Positions 1 to 11,800 of a stretch of DNA of 64,000 bases are shown in pieces. The notes under the pieces are model-generated. The model had not been told where the DNA came from. It searched no databases and was given only the letters and a program-made list of their open reading frames with translations. Positions within the stretch are counted from its first letter, which is position 1. Every line of letters starts with the position of its first letter. Made by a program: the position numbers and the translations under genes. The DNA comes from Vanilla planifolia (taxonomy: Eukaryota > Streptophyta > Magnoliopsida > Asparagales > Orchidaceae): assembly GCA_023846275.1 (NCBI GenBank), contig CM043878.1, positions 10,981,501-11,045,500 on the forward strand. The letters run 5' to 3'.

Positions 1-360
1 TAACTAAATTCATTTGTTACATTCATGAAACAAAGGCCATAACAAGGCATTCATGAGAACCATATTTTGTTCTGCACTTAGTCTTTCATTCATCATCCTC
101 CCACATTCTAATCTAATGGTATATATTTCTTCAATCATCTTTTGAAAAAAATTGTCCCCATCATCAAGTTTATCTTATCATCCAAAATTGAAATTGGAAA
201 GTGATGCTTGATAAAATTTTTATTACTCGTGCATCCACACAAGTCTGTCAACTTTTATCCATTTAGGCATCAAAAGTGTAGGCAAGATGCATGTAACTTG
301 CACAAATGAACCCCTTCTTTAGCAACTCATCAAATTGTTGCTTTAACTAAGCATGTTCAA
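1..360 (-). mobile_element. Ty3/gypsy reverse transcriptase fragment (decayed)
   Basis: Read on the minus strand, about 353 down to 267 gives LKQQFDELLKKGFI, the usual lead-in of plant gypsy reverse transcriptase (ELKKQLDELLEKGFI). Below it comes a degraded match to the fingers and palm region, including a VFSK-type stretch, YHQIRM and a LVMPF-like segment, with stops and a frame change. The fragment runs off the left edge. The protease and gag parts of what is probably the same element lie at 3430-4900 on the same strand, separated by the solo LTR at 387-3424. It is not functional. Confidence 0.7.
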
Positions 361-1257
361 TTAGATTCATTTATTAGGTAGACAAATGTTACACCCCATT
401 TTTCCTAGGCTGATTTTTGGCATATATTTTTTTTTTTTTTTTTTTTGCATATAGACAGCTCAGATCGTCCCATACCAACCTGAGTAGCCTACGAAAAACA
501 TAGGATATAACAAATCATTACACACCTACTTTCCTTAACAATGTGGATCCCATCTCCCGAGTGCACCGTCAAGTCAGGATTCATGACTCCTGAATTAACT
601 GATGAACTCGCGCAATGTTACTCCCACTAGACCCAATACTCCTAACCCATACCGATAGGAGAACCGGTCTAATAGAAGTCTGAACCCCCAAGGTTAAGTT
701 CCATAGTCATGTAATGGCCTCACCATCAAAATAAAATACATAACATCCTCAGATAAAATATGGCACTCCACACACTATATCACCAAGACAATAAAGTAAA
801 ACAGTGAATGGAAATTACATCTCAAGAATAAGATCCAAGTCCAACAAATACAATATCATTCCACTAGATACATAAGTCAGAATCACCCCACATATTACAT
901 GACATGAGAATAACAGTCTCCCTGAATACATCAAATAGTATAAATCACACTAACCAAAATGTCTCAGAAAATCACAGCTCAGATATCCTTCACTAGCCTG
1001 CTGACCACGATCCCACCTAATCTGGGTGGCGTCAAGTCTGCCGAGCCGCTGGAAAATTATAGATAATAAAGGAATGAGCTACGCCCAGTAGGAAAGACAG
1101 TTAATAAAAACTCACATGCAAAAGAAGGATAATAGCAAGAGTATAGGAATACAGCATAACAATATAGGGTGGGAAGGCACTCTCAGTTCCAGACTCCAAC
1201 CAATCCACAGTCACCCCCAGTCACAACAGAGTAGCTCTCCTCTGTGCTCCCAGGCAG

Positions 1258-1536
1258 CATGCCAGCGGGACACGCCCATCTCTGCGCACGCATGGCGCCT
1301 AGGCAAAGCATGCCAACGGGACACGCCCATCTCTGCGCACGCATCACAACGCCTAGCGCCCGACACCGCAGCGTCTGTAGCATGCCAGTGGGAATGGCCC
1401 ACTCGAAACACGCATGGCGCCTAGGCAAACATGCCAGTGGGAAACGCCCAGCTCGAAACATGCATCACAACCTAGCCTGGATTCCAGGTAGCATGCCAGT
1501 GGGAATGGCCCACTCGAAACACGCATGGCGCCTACC
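1258..1536 (+). repeat. Tandem minisatellite inside the solo LTR
   Basis: Five units each begin CATGCCAG/ACGGGA or CATGCCAGTGGGA, at 1258, 1309, 1381, 1430 and 1492. Unit lengths alternate short and long (about 51, 72, 49, 62 and 45 bp). Short units end in GGCGCCTAGGCAAA and long units carry CATCACAAC. This is a dimeric higher-order arrangement in which the first pair (ACACGCCCATCTCTGCGCAC) differs from the later pair (CTCGAAACACGCATG). Confidence 0.85.
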
Positions 1537-1899
1537 AGTCACATATATACTGTGGAAGCTAAGTCTGAACCGCACAGTTACCTACCACAACTACCCTAAA
1601 ACATCATACAGGGTCTATAGTAGTCCGGTCCAGTATGCCAATCCATGAAATATGCCAACACTGAGTAAACCGACTCAATCCATGTCAATGCCATCCAAGT
1701 AACACAAACTGTATCAAAATTCTGACTATTCTGGTAACACTTACCCAAGTGTCACACTTCCTTCCAACTGATCCAACTGCACTGAATTTATGGATAATTT
1801 CCAACAGTAACTTTCAACTTGGCTATGTGATTTCCCTAAATCACCTTTTTCTCGTTTCAGGAAATTTTAAATTTCAACTTCAATTTCTGCCCTTTATCC

Positions 1900-2078
1900 A
1901 TTTTCCGAAATTCGGAATAAATTTCCGAATTTAAAATTTAAATTCCACATATATCCTTTTTCCGAAAATTCGAAATAAATTTCCGAAAATTTAAATTCCA
2001 CATATTTTCCGAAAATTCGGATTAAAAAAAAAATTCCACATATTTTCCGAAAATTCGGATTAATTTCCGAATTAAATT
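1900..2078 (+). repeat. CCGAAAATTCGGA/T short repeats in the solo LTR
   Basis: Four degenerate copies of a roughly 40-50 bp unit built around the near-palindrome TTTCCGAAAATTCGGATTAA, spaced by AATTCCACATATTTT. They lie just 5' of the GC-rich part of the LTR, a position where U3 enhancer repeats are often found. An enhancer role is inference only. Confidence 0.7.
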
Positions 2079-3424
2079 TTTCCTCCGCCGTTCGTCCGCG
2101 CCCGCGTTCCGCTGAACCGGGTTTCGCTGCCGGTTCGGAAAACCCGCGCTGAACCGCGAACCCACCGGCCGAACCTTTAAATCAAATTTTCCAGCCGACG
2201 TTTAGTATTTAATTATTATTAATTATTAATTAATTACAATTATTTAATTAACTAAGCTGAAATTAATCTAATCCATCTCCTTCCTCCGCCCGGCGCCTGC
2301 GAAACCCTAGCCGACGATTCCTCCGGGAAATTCCGTTTTCCCCGTCGATTTCCGGCGACCGAGATCAAGGAGAAGCAAAATCCGATGTTCATACTATCCT
2401 AAATTGTCAATAATGCCACTAATTTCTAAGATTCAATCAAATTTCCCGCCAAAGTTTTCATCCGATCCTCATTTAACAATTTATGAAATTAAACAAACAA
2501 TCTATGAAATTAAAAAATTTCCGGCATTTGATACAATCTTAACATGATTAAAGCCCATAATAGAATCATCAATTGCTCGGTAAAATTTCCAATTTGACGG
2601 TATAATTTTTCCGAAAACCCTAAAATGCTAAAATCAATAATTTGCATTAATCACTTTCAAAAAAACACAATTCACATGCTCTGGTAGTTAATTGCAAAAT
2701 AATCCATATTTTTAATTCGCTAATTAACGAAATTTAAACTGAATTTCCTACCTTTCTTCTCCGGCGACGGTGGCGACGGTGAAGCTCGCACGCGACCAAC
2801 CGCTGCTCCTCGCCGAACGAAACCGGTACCAATCGATTCTCCTCGATCACGCGAACCTCCAGGTACAAAAAGCCCCTTGAAAGGCTGCCGGAAAATATCG
2901 CCGTCCGCCGCGAACACCTCGTCTCCGGCCGCCGTTCGAAACCCTAAGGGCCGAAACGGTTCGGGTTAAATACCCCGCTTAAACCGATAATAACCCGTTA
3001 ACGACCCATTAAGCGCCGGTTGACCTGCCAAAACGCCGTTTAACCTTCGATCAGCCGGTTAATCTCCACCGCTGATCTCGTCCGTCCGATCCGCTTATCC
3101 GCGGCTTATCCAAAAGCACGCGCAAACGTACTCGGGGAACCGCCCCCGCCTTCGCTGAACCGCTCCGGTCCGGTTCACGCGCGGTAAAAACCAAATTCTG
3201 GTCTAATGGACCGATTTAAATAGATTTTCGAATTTCCAAAAATCCAATTAAACAGGGAAAATTACTTAAAAATTCCTCGGTGCTCCGAAAAATCCCTAGA
3301 AAATTTCAGAAATTCCAATAGCCTCCAATTGAGCTCCTGGCTCATCCTACTGTCGATCTGAAATCATCCAAGCCACAATTTAATTATTGAAGATTAAACC
3401 TATAATATTTTACCAGGTATAACA

Positions 3425-4900
3425 ACAAATTTGGGAACATTTACCATGAAATTAAATCTATTGTGTTGTATATTATATAATGGAAGCAAATTCTTTGACA
3501 ATTTATCAAGATGAAAAACTTAAAATGTTACTCAATATAAAGGAAACTACATATAGAATAATAGATTCTGAACATATATTTTGAGTTTTAATAACATATA
3601 AAACATAAATTATACTACAATTAGAACTTTCCAATTCAAATTGTTGTGTTCAAAATATGCAAAGATTTAATTAACTTGGCCAAGATAGTTATTGGTTTCT
3701 CACCAATTAGAAATTTAGATTTTACAAGTACTAAGAAAATCGTTTGTTCCTTATGCTTGAAAATGTAGTTTTTCAATCAACTATAGATGAAAATATCAAA
3801 TGACTACCTAGAATGACAAGGAAAATTCATGAATAACACATCACACTAAATACATTTTAAATAGATCACAAGATATATTTATACCAACAATATTGGTGAT
3901 AACAATAATAGCAATGTTGTTAACCCAAGAAAATTTGTATGGCTTTGAGTGTTGTCTATATTCTAACTTCATTTTCTCTAAGGCAACTTTCAAAAGAACA
4001 TACATACGGCTATCATCATTGATGATGAGTTTACATGATTGATTAAAAATTGTTATCTCTTGGTGGAGATGATAAAATATACTTTATAACATTTAAAGGT
4101 TCTTTGTCTAGTTGTGTTTTGGCATCATTATAGCCTTCACAAGGCTCTACGACAAGCTTTCCGTCGGATTCTTCTTCTTTATCTCCTTCAATTCTTTGCC
4201 TTCTTCATGTACATTAACATGAAGCACTTTCTTAAGAGATTTATAAATTTATCAACTGGTGATACTTAACATTGTATGTTTGCGTTCTTTGAACTTGACG
4301 TCCCCACAAGCACTTTTCCATTATTGTGTTGAGGCGCAATAGATGGCTTTTGTTGGTTTGAGTACCAATGCTTACTCCATGTCGATGAATCGAAGTCTCC
4401 CATATATAGCAATCTTCTCAATTTAGGATATTGTTCAATAGCTAAAGCCCTTTGAAACAATTCATCTTAGGTATAAACTTTATAAGAAAGAAGCTCCATC
4501 TTAAGATTGTGTAGAAGTCATGAACAAAGATTAACTAATCAAATAATTTATCACAGATAAAATAACTTGTCAAATATAAAACACCTTTTCTAAGAGTTTT
4601 CATGTTGAGTTTGAGGAAGGTACATTTCCTTGAGAAATTACTTCATCACATCCTAATTCCTTATAGGTTCTTGTTGTGTAAATATAATTGTCATTCCATA
4701 TTCACTCAATAAGTACAATATTAGTCAAGTAATTCTAATTTGGCAAATCAAACTTTGATGTTTCCCAGTATGAGTTGCCATTTGAAGTCATTGTCACTGT
4801 CAAGTAGCCAATCTATAAAGAATTTTGTGTTCAATAGATCATCAAACGTTAGAACATCTACTTTTACCTTCTTGGTAATGTCATCATTGCATAGGCGCTA
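3425..4900 (-). mobile_element. Ty3/gypsy gag and protease remnant (decayed)
   Basis: Minus-strand frames from about 4460 to 4265 read LFQRALAIEQYPKLRR, the distal gag motif (DVF.RALAIE) of plant gypsy elements, followed by a serine-rich linker and a broken zinc knuckle. About 4200-4150 gives an acidic/lysine-rich linker. About 4035-3895 gives LIINDDSRMYVLLKVAL, then LEYRQHSKPYKFSWV, matching the protease consensus VIIDGGSC.NV...L.KL.....HP.PYKL.W but with the catalytic Asp-Gly-Gly changed. About 3850 gives a CDV.PM-like stretch. Stops and frameshifts are frequent. The reverse transcriptase at 1-360 on the same strand is probably its continuation, interrupted by the solo LTR. The right boundary is approximate and no LTR was recognised. 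Confidence 0.65.
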
Positions 4901-5956
4901 GGAATCTCATAAGAAGGATTGATTAATGACTATCAAGGTAGTGGAATCCAAAAAAGTCAACTTGTAGTACAAGAATTGCCTTGTTGTAATAGATAATCAA
5001 TTTAAGTGCTAACAAAAACATATGACTATATATCTAAAGGTGTTCCATAAGCATTAACTTGGGTTTTAGCAGGATGTTGATAACTTGGGATAAGAATAGA
5101 AATCCCATTCAAAATTTTATTAAGGATTACAAGTCTATATTTTGCATTTCTCATTTCCCACCTGAATTACAATCTAACAATTTTACAAATCTAGAGTTTT
5201 GACCACCAAATTTGGCATACCATGTCACCATGTACTAATTCTAAATGCAATGCAACACATATGTGTGTGTTTAGGAGAAAGTGAAAATAAGATAACATGA
5301 CAATCAAATAATTTTCAAAGGTTAAATGAATAAAATATAAGACAAACTAGCAAGAAAAGGAAATAGAAAAAGATATAAACAAGGATTTGGGTTTAGGATG
5401 ACAATAAATGACAAACTAGCATCACAAGGAAACTAGTCTAGTGTTTTCATATTAAAAAATTTTATACATCTAAACCATCCTTAGGAATATGAATTAAAGT
5501 GTTCATAGAGTGCTTAAAGATGAAAACAAGTACATAATGTAAGTGAAATATCTTCACATGCAAATATCAAGATCACAACCATGTATTATGTAAAACACAA
5601 AGCATGTTCATCTCAAAAGATAGGTACTATTAAGATCTATTTTTAGGAATATCTCTAGAACAAAAAATAAAGAATTATCACTGAATGTAACTCTCATTCA
5701 AAAGCCACAACAACATTAGATCAAGTGAACTAAATTTTAGTGATATACTAAACTATTTAAGAACAAGGATAGACATTTCTTTATCATGAAATGAAACACG
5801 AAGTGCATTTTTAACTATTTCATCGTTAAATTGTCCATGTCATTTGGGAGACAAATCCTGCCAATTCAAAGAAAAGCACCTCAATTTCAACTGTTTTAGA
5901 AATAAATAAAAAATAAGCAAGCAAGGGAGATGGATTAGGGTTCTAGAAGATTATAC
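4901..5956. other. AT-rich non-coding stretch
   Basis: No exon, RNA gene or element end is recognised here. If the SOD exon at 5957-6236 belongs to a live gene, this is the start of its first intron. I looked on the minus strand for the copper-binding HGFHLHEFGD and the GPHFNP motifs of SOD and saw neither. Confidence 0.5.
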
Positions 5957-6236
5957 CTCCGTTTTCTTGGAGGAGGTTGACGACACCTTGGACCTGGGAT
6001 TCTCCTTTGAGGACGGCGACGGCATTCTTGGTTGTGGCAACGACTGCGAGAGGCTTGGGAGCACCACCGCTGGCCGAGGACTGGAAGAGAGAGAAACCAA
6101 GGGGCTGATCAAAGAGGTGAACCAGGGGGAAGATGCGAGCAGAGGAGGGTGGCGGCACAGTAACTGGCGAGATGTGGGGAGCCCCAACAGCCGCAAGCAC
6201 GGTCTGTGCGGCCATTGTTGCGACGATCGCTTGCAT
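5957..6236 (-). CDS. CSD2: Chloroplast Cu/Zn superoxide dismutase, exon 1 only
   Basis: The minus-strand ATG at 6236 opens [16 protein letters not shown], matching the usual start of plastid Cu/Zn SOD precursors. A Ser/Pro-rich transit peptide follows, then residues 70-93 with [16 protein letters not shown], the first beta strands of the mature enzyme (family: KKAVAVLKG...V.GVVTL.Q). The exon is 280 nt and ends GGAG before GTATAA, where plant plastid SOD genes carry their first intron. The enzyme dismutates superoxide in the stroma. Differences from consensus include Lys to Asn before AVAVLKG and NLLQENG for TL.Q.D.G. The metal-binding residues are all in later exons, none of which is visible between 1 and 5956. 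Either intron 1 exceeds 5.9 kb and the rest lies off the left edge, or this is a truncated copy. Introns of 9-14 kb elsewhere in the window make the first option credible. Confidence 0.65.
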
Positions 6237-8851
6237 CGCCAATGGCCAAACAAACGAGGCAACTATAGGATAGAAAGAGATGAGGAAACATTGCTGCGCC
6301 CCTTAAATGGATATATTACAAATAGAAAAAAAAAAACCGTTAAAAAAAAATTAAGACGTTACTCTTCTGTTATAGACGTTGAAGCCTGGTGCTGCTCGGT
6401 AAGAACAAGTTAAAGGGAGCATAAGTTAATCTCACTAATTCACTTAAACAAATTACTATTATAATGCAATTTCTATTGAACAATTGTCTTATTTTGTTGG
6501 GTTTAATTATGTATTTTTATCATTATTTTTCGATCGTATTGTCTTTCTTTCCCTACTTAGTTGATGGTTTAATGTATCATAAATAGGTTTGCGTAAAGAT
6601 CATTTTTGAGACAAATACTTATTGCATTCTTAATTCACCTCATAAAAGGGTTTTGAAGATGAAGACATCACTAATTTTTTTCTTGTGTTTGAATGTTGTA
6701 GTATTTCTATCTTGATAGAAGGTGATGTGATTATTTTACTTAATCATCTGTAAGGGTTAATGAGTTCATTTTTTGAGTCTTTATCATCATTTTAATATTT
6801 TTTTCTTGTTAATTGTCATGAAGAAGATACAATTGTATTTCCTATCAAAACTTCGTTTTCTTAACTAATAAGCATTAAGATATTGTAGTAATTTTTTTGA
6901 CAACATTTTAAACTTAACTAAGAAATAATAAGACTTAATTTGAAAACTAGAGTAACTAACAGAAGGAGGTTCTAATATGCCTTATTAAAGACCTAAACAT
7001 TTTTTAAAATCTTGTAAATTAAAGCTCAAATAGTATAAAACCCTTTCCATCTTTTACTTCATCTAAGATGTTGGGACTAAGTAAATTGATCAAGCAACTT
7101 AAGGTTGGTTGGAAGACCCTAAAGTGAGAGTAGAGATACAATGGCCTATAAATAATGGTTTAGTATAAATTGCACGCAAGACCTCCCAATCAAAGATGAA
7201 GTTTTAGATGGAGGGTCCATGGCATTTTGCACTTGAGTGAGGCCTCGACTGGTATTGATTTGTTTCGAGAGAGGTGTTGAGAGGATTGGAGCTTCGCTCG
7301 AGAAGCACTCAAGAGGAGACTCAAAGCAAATGTGAAGTTAGCTTTAGCTGGTTTAAGGACTTGAGAGAATACCTTGAGACGTGTTTTGGCCTTACAATGC
7401 AAATCTATAAGATTGAAGGCATTGAAGGACAAGATCACGACATTAGCAAGATGATTCATTGGCTTTGGTTTGAGGAGGAGATCTATGGTCTCAAAAAGAG
7501 GTGTCTTGAGATACTAATAGAAGGATTATATGTTATAAAGGACAAGCTCAAGACATTTGCAATGTGCCTTGGATTCAAGTCGATGAACATACTCAAGAGG
7601 ATGTCTCAAGGTGTTTTTGGATGTTCTTAGAGCACATACAAGAGACCATGACATTGTGGAACAATTTAGAGGTTTTGAGAAGTTCTTGAATGCTTCTTCT
7701 AGGTCTCATATGATAATAGATCAAAGTATTTTCTCAAGGACAGTCAAAGTAAGCACTGATCTATACCTCAAACTGTATCAAGCCAAGTTCTAAAGAGGAA
7801 GGTTTACTTAATTTTGTTGCAAATGTGTAGGAGTTTTGTTGAGTAATGTTTCCTCTATATGGTCTTCCTATGGATGAGAGAGTTGATGTGTTTGTAGGAT
7901 CTTGCCTCTTGAAGGTGTGGTCGGAGTTGATTGAAGAGGAAAAAATTGGTGTGGAATCTTAAAGGCTTAAAAGGCTCTTGAGTCATATTTTTGAGGTTGG
8001 CTTACATAACTTACTTCGTGCTTGAGATAATGAATCATCTCAAATTAAGCTCTAACATCCTTTCATAGCTTTTATGCCCTTCTATCATCCTCTTTGAGGT
8101 GTAGAGAGTGATACTCGAGTGTTGAAGGTGTTCCCTGAGGCCTGAATTGGTCTCAATATCTCCTTGTTCCCTTCTCCATTCCTTGGTACTTTAGAGAACA
8201 GAGGTTTGGAATGGCAAATTCAAATTGCTTGAAATGCAAAGGCACTCGTATCTCCCTGGCTTCACAAAAACTTCTTGCAGAGAAGTGCTTATTGATCAGC
8301 CATTAGTTTTTGTTGCAGAGCTTTAGAAAGAAACGTTTGATTTGTGTATTTTACCATTTTCTGCCTCAGCTGAACGAATAGTAGTCAGAACCAAGCTGCG
8401 CATCTGAATTCTTTCCAGCTTCCTTCATTCCCGTTTGAAGATCTAACTCGCAAATCATTCAGCAGCTTTGTGCAGAATGCAGTGGTACAACTAAAGCAAT
8501 GATAATATGCATAATTTTCCATTACAATTACGAGTTTGTCTTTCGTTTTCAATGAATTCATGAAGAAACTTAATTATCTAAGAATTTGATTTGGCTATAC
8601 TTTGTTTTTTTCAATAATTTTTATATATTCGAAAAAAAATTGAAGGAAAAGTCGTCACCGTCATGAAAACAAAATTGCGTAGAAAACTTGTCGGTCTCGC
8701 ATCGACCAAATGAGCAGCTGAATTGACTCACACCTTCGAGCTTTTTCCAAGTCTTTGGTATCACTTTTTAAGAACAACTTGCTTCAAATTTATTTGATAT
8801 AGAAATCTGGCCCTAAGTCATACGAGTTTTGGGAGTCCTAAAGCTTGATAG
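6237..8851. other. Intergenic region between divergent CSD2 exon and LRK10L
   Basis: This 2.6-kb AT-rich stretch lies between the 5' end of the CSD2 exon (minus) and the LRK10-like gene (plus), so it should contain both promoters. A TATA-like ATATATCC lies about 70-80 bp upstream of the CSD2 ATG (around 6308-6315), which is weak evidence. Open frames of 118 and 60 codons at 7274-7630 and 7611-7793 (+) match no family I know and are not called as genes. Confidence 0.5.
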
Positions 8852-11800
8852 ATGAACTCCTGGAAGCCACCATCTTCTTCTGCTATGATTCTGTTTCTTC
8901 TCTTCCTCAACGTTATTACATCTGCAAGAGGGCGTTCAGATCAACAAATCTGCAGCAATTCAACATGCGGAGGTCTTAAGATTCGATATCCATTCCGATT
9001 AAAGGGAGACCCGCCAAACTGCGGTGATCATAATTATGAACTCACATGCAGTTCTAACAAAACATTCTTGCTGTTTCAATCAAGTGAGTACTTCGTTAAA
9101 CAAATTTTCTATTACCTGAGAGTTATTCAGGTTGTTGATGCTGGTCTTCTAAGAAACAGCTGCAGTCTTCCCCTAAAATCTTTTTCGCCAAATTCCATAC
9201 TCGGATCTGAGTATTATCGGTTGATATATGGGAGTTTCTTTTGTTTAGTGAACTGCTCAAGAAAAATTAAGCATTTCGACTATCAGCTGGTTCCGTGCCT
9301 CAGCAAGAATGATTCATATGTTTATGCTTCTTTTGGTTATTTCGTGTCAAACCTCGCACCTTCATGCAGTTTTCTATATATGCTGCCCACCAGCACTTAT
9401 TCAAATCAGCTAGATTTGTTTCAGACATATAGAGAAGGCTTCCTTCTTCAATGGCCTGTTGACGGATTATCTGCGTTTCAAATAATAAAACACTGCCTTC
9501 GAGATTCTGCATGGTGAGAAGGAATTCATCCGTTTTCTCTTTTCTAGTTATGTAGTGGCTATTAGAAATTTAGCAGAAAATGGTGCTTTTTCATAAGATA
9601 GAATGCTTGCTTTTGCTCTTATATTCATTTTAGTTTTGCATTGTGAAAGAATAAGATTTGTGGAATTTATATAGGATTTCATGTGCATGAAGGCCGAACT
9701 AAGTTAATTCAAATTAAGTGTGATTGAGATAGTGATGCTGCTTTCTATCATCGAGCATAGCGGTACCAATTTACCAAAGATGGAGTTGCAAAGACAGAAT
9801 ATTATAGCTTGGTTTATCTGGAAGTTGTTGAACTAGTGAATAGATTTGTCAATGCTCGTGAATGTTATTTACTATTGGTAGTTTTACTAGAGAAACTTGA
9901 TGGTCAAAAAGCTCAACTATTAGGTGAAGAAGGAAAGGAGGTATAAGCTGTTATTGCAATTGTGCCAACCTAGTCAAGTAAGGAAGAGCAAATGGTGGTT
10001 TGGATTGATTACCGTGTCTTAAGATCAAGTTAAGAATCGATATTAACTTGCAATGACAAAAAATCTTTTGGACCAATTATCACACACACAAGTGTATACC
10101 AAATTACATCTTATACAAGTAGCATGCCATGCCATTCTATTTTGCAATATTCTTAACTACATTTATGAGGTTGATGGACGGTGTTCTTAAGATCTATATC
10201 AATGATATCATCAATGTATCTAGATGTCATCCTCATCTACATTTAGAAATTTTCTAAGCAACATAGTTATGTGTAGCATGTCTTCAATCTACTCCAACAA
10301 AACTAGTTAGAGCTAAACTTGAAGAAGCATGAATTTGGGTTGATTACCCTCATATACATAGGATTTGAGGTAATCCAAAGAGAGATCAAGATCAATAAAG
10401 AGAATGTAAGTTCTTTTCATGAATTGTAGAGGCCCACAAAAGTCATTGCAGTCAAGACCTTTATACCTATGAAAATTATCCAAAACTTTTTCGTTTAACC
10501 CATCACATGACCTTACTTGAGTCAATCGAAAGTTTTGCTAGAACAACATGAGATTTCATTTATCTCCTAAAAAATAGCCATTTGTGGGACATTTATATTA
10601 GCTTTACTTGACTTTTAGCAACCTTTCGAGGTTGAGGTCAACTACGCTTATTATGCCTTTGGCATTACTTTATTGGAACAAAAAAAATCCTAACATACTT
10701 CTCCGAGATGCTATAAGGAGACAATTCCGCTTATTCTAATTAAGCAATGCACTAGGTTGCAAAACATAGAATCTCGTACTTGTCAAAGAAGGAGATTATC
10801 ATCCACTTTGACTAACAACTACTACAATTTTTTTAGATACAGGCAAAGATAAAATTTCTTCCATCAATTTGTGGTCCTTATTTCCCTTCTCCATGTTTAT
10901 TTGCTTCCTATTTTGCATTTGTTGTACGTCAATGTGCTAATTCTAGAAGATCTCACCAAAGAGTGCTCATCACTTGGGAGAGGTCTTTGTACCTTTGAAA
11001 ACTGTCTCAAGTAGCTTACCATGAGATAGCCTCCAAGGTACGAAAACAATTGTCATACGATTGCATTACAAGTTCCCTTTATTTCTTCTATTGCAAATGT
11101 TGAAGTTGGTTTTAAGTTGTCACATTCTACAACAGAGTTTGCATATTATATACATAAATATGACTAGTTTGTTAATGCTTCAAAAGGCTAACCATGAATG
11201 TTGACAGGACGTTTGATTATTATTTTAGAAGAAACAATACTTTCTCTCTGATACCTGCCATTTTTTTCGCTGAGACGAGCATTCCGGTTTGCCTCATTGA
11301 ATTCTATGTGAATCGACTTTTTGGACTTACAATTGCAGTGATAATAGTAATAGAGATTGTTCTGAATATTACAGGTGAGTTTCTTGGACAAAACACTTGC
11401 ACCCAAAGTCCATTCTGCCTATATTTCATCAAATAGATAACTCGTGGTTTCCTTTTTCCAGTATTGGCTGTGTTAGGGAGATTTGTTTTTGCTCCATTAA
11501 TTCTCTGCATCTTCCTTGCTCATAAGTTTTGGCGCAACTGGGCATCAACAGATGCTGTGGAGAAATTTCTTCAAGCCCACCAGAGCCTCACACCGACAAG
11601 ATATGCATACTCAGAAATCATTGCTATCACCAGGCACTTCAAAGAACAATTGGGCAAAGGAGGCTTTGGCTCTGTGTACAAAGGAGAAGTAGCCATAGGC
11701 AATTTTGTCGCAGTCAAGATGCTTGGGTCGAACCCCAAATGCAATGGCGATGAGTTCATAAGTGAAGTCTCCACCATAGGCAGGATTCGCCACGTGAATG

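Larger units (their letters stand above)
387..3424 (+). mobile_element. Solo LTR, 3.04 kb, with 5-bp target duplication
   Basis: The segment begins TGTTACACCCC and ends GGTATAACA, so it has TG...CA ends with a short inverted TGTTA/TAACA. It is flanked by the direct repeat ACAAA at 382-386 and 3425-3429. Only one copy is present and no gag-pol lies inside, so it is a solo LTR left by unequal recombination. The TGTTACACCC start resembles large gypsy (Tekay/Del-like) LTRs, which suggests plus orientation; that lineage call is inference. Inside are a poly-T run (about 427-446), two tandem-repeat blocks and a GC-rich part (about 2080-3190) that looks like plant promoter or 5' UTR. Short open frames inside it have no coding support. 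Confidence 0.85.

Noticed and set aside
1116..1648. Open frames of 66-134 codons on both strands
   Set aside because: They lie entirely in the tandem-repeat block of the solo LTR. The reading frames come from repeat periodicity, and the peptides repeat without resembling a protein.
5967..6413. 148-codon plus-strand frame
   Set aside because: It is antisense to the SOD exon 1 coding sequence and has no independent homology.
9930..10340. Endogenous pararetrovirus (caulimovirid) origin of the RT fragment
   Set aside because: The motifs fit plant Ty3/gypsy reverse transcriptase better, and no movement-protein or coat-protein-like sequence lies nearby.
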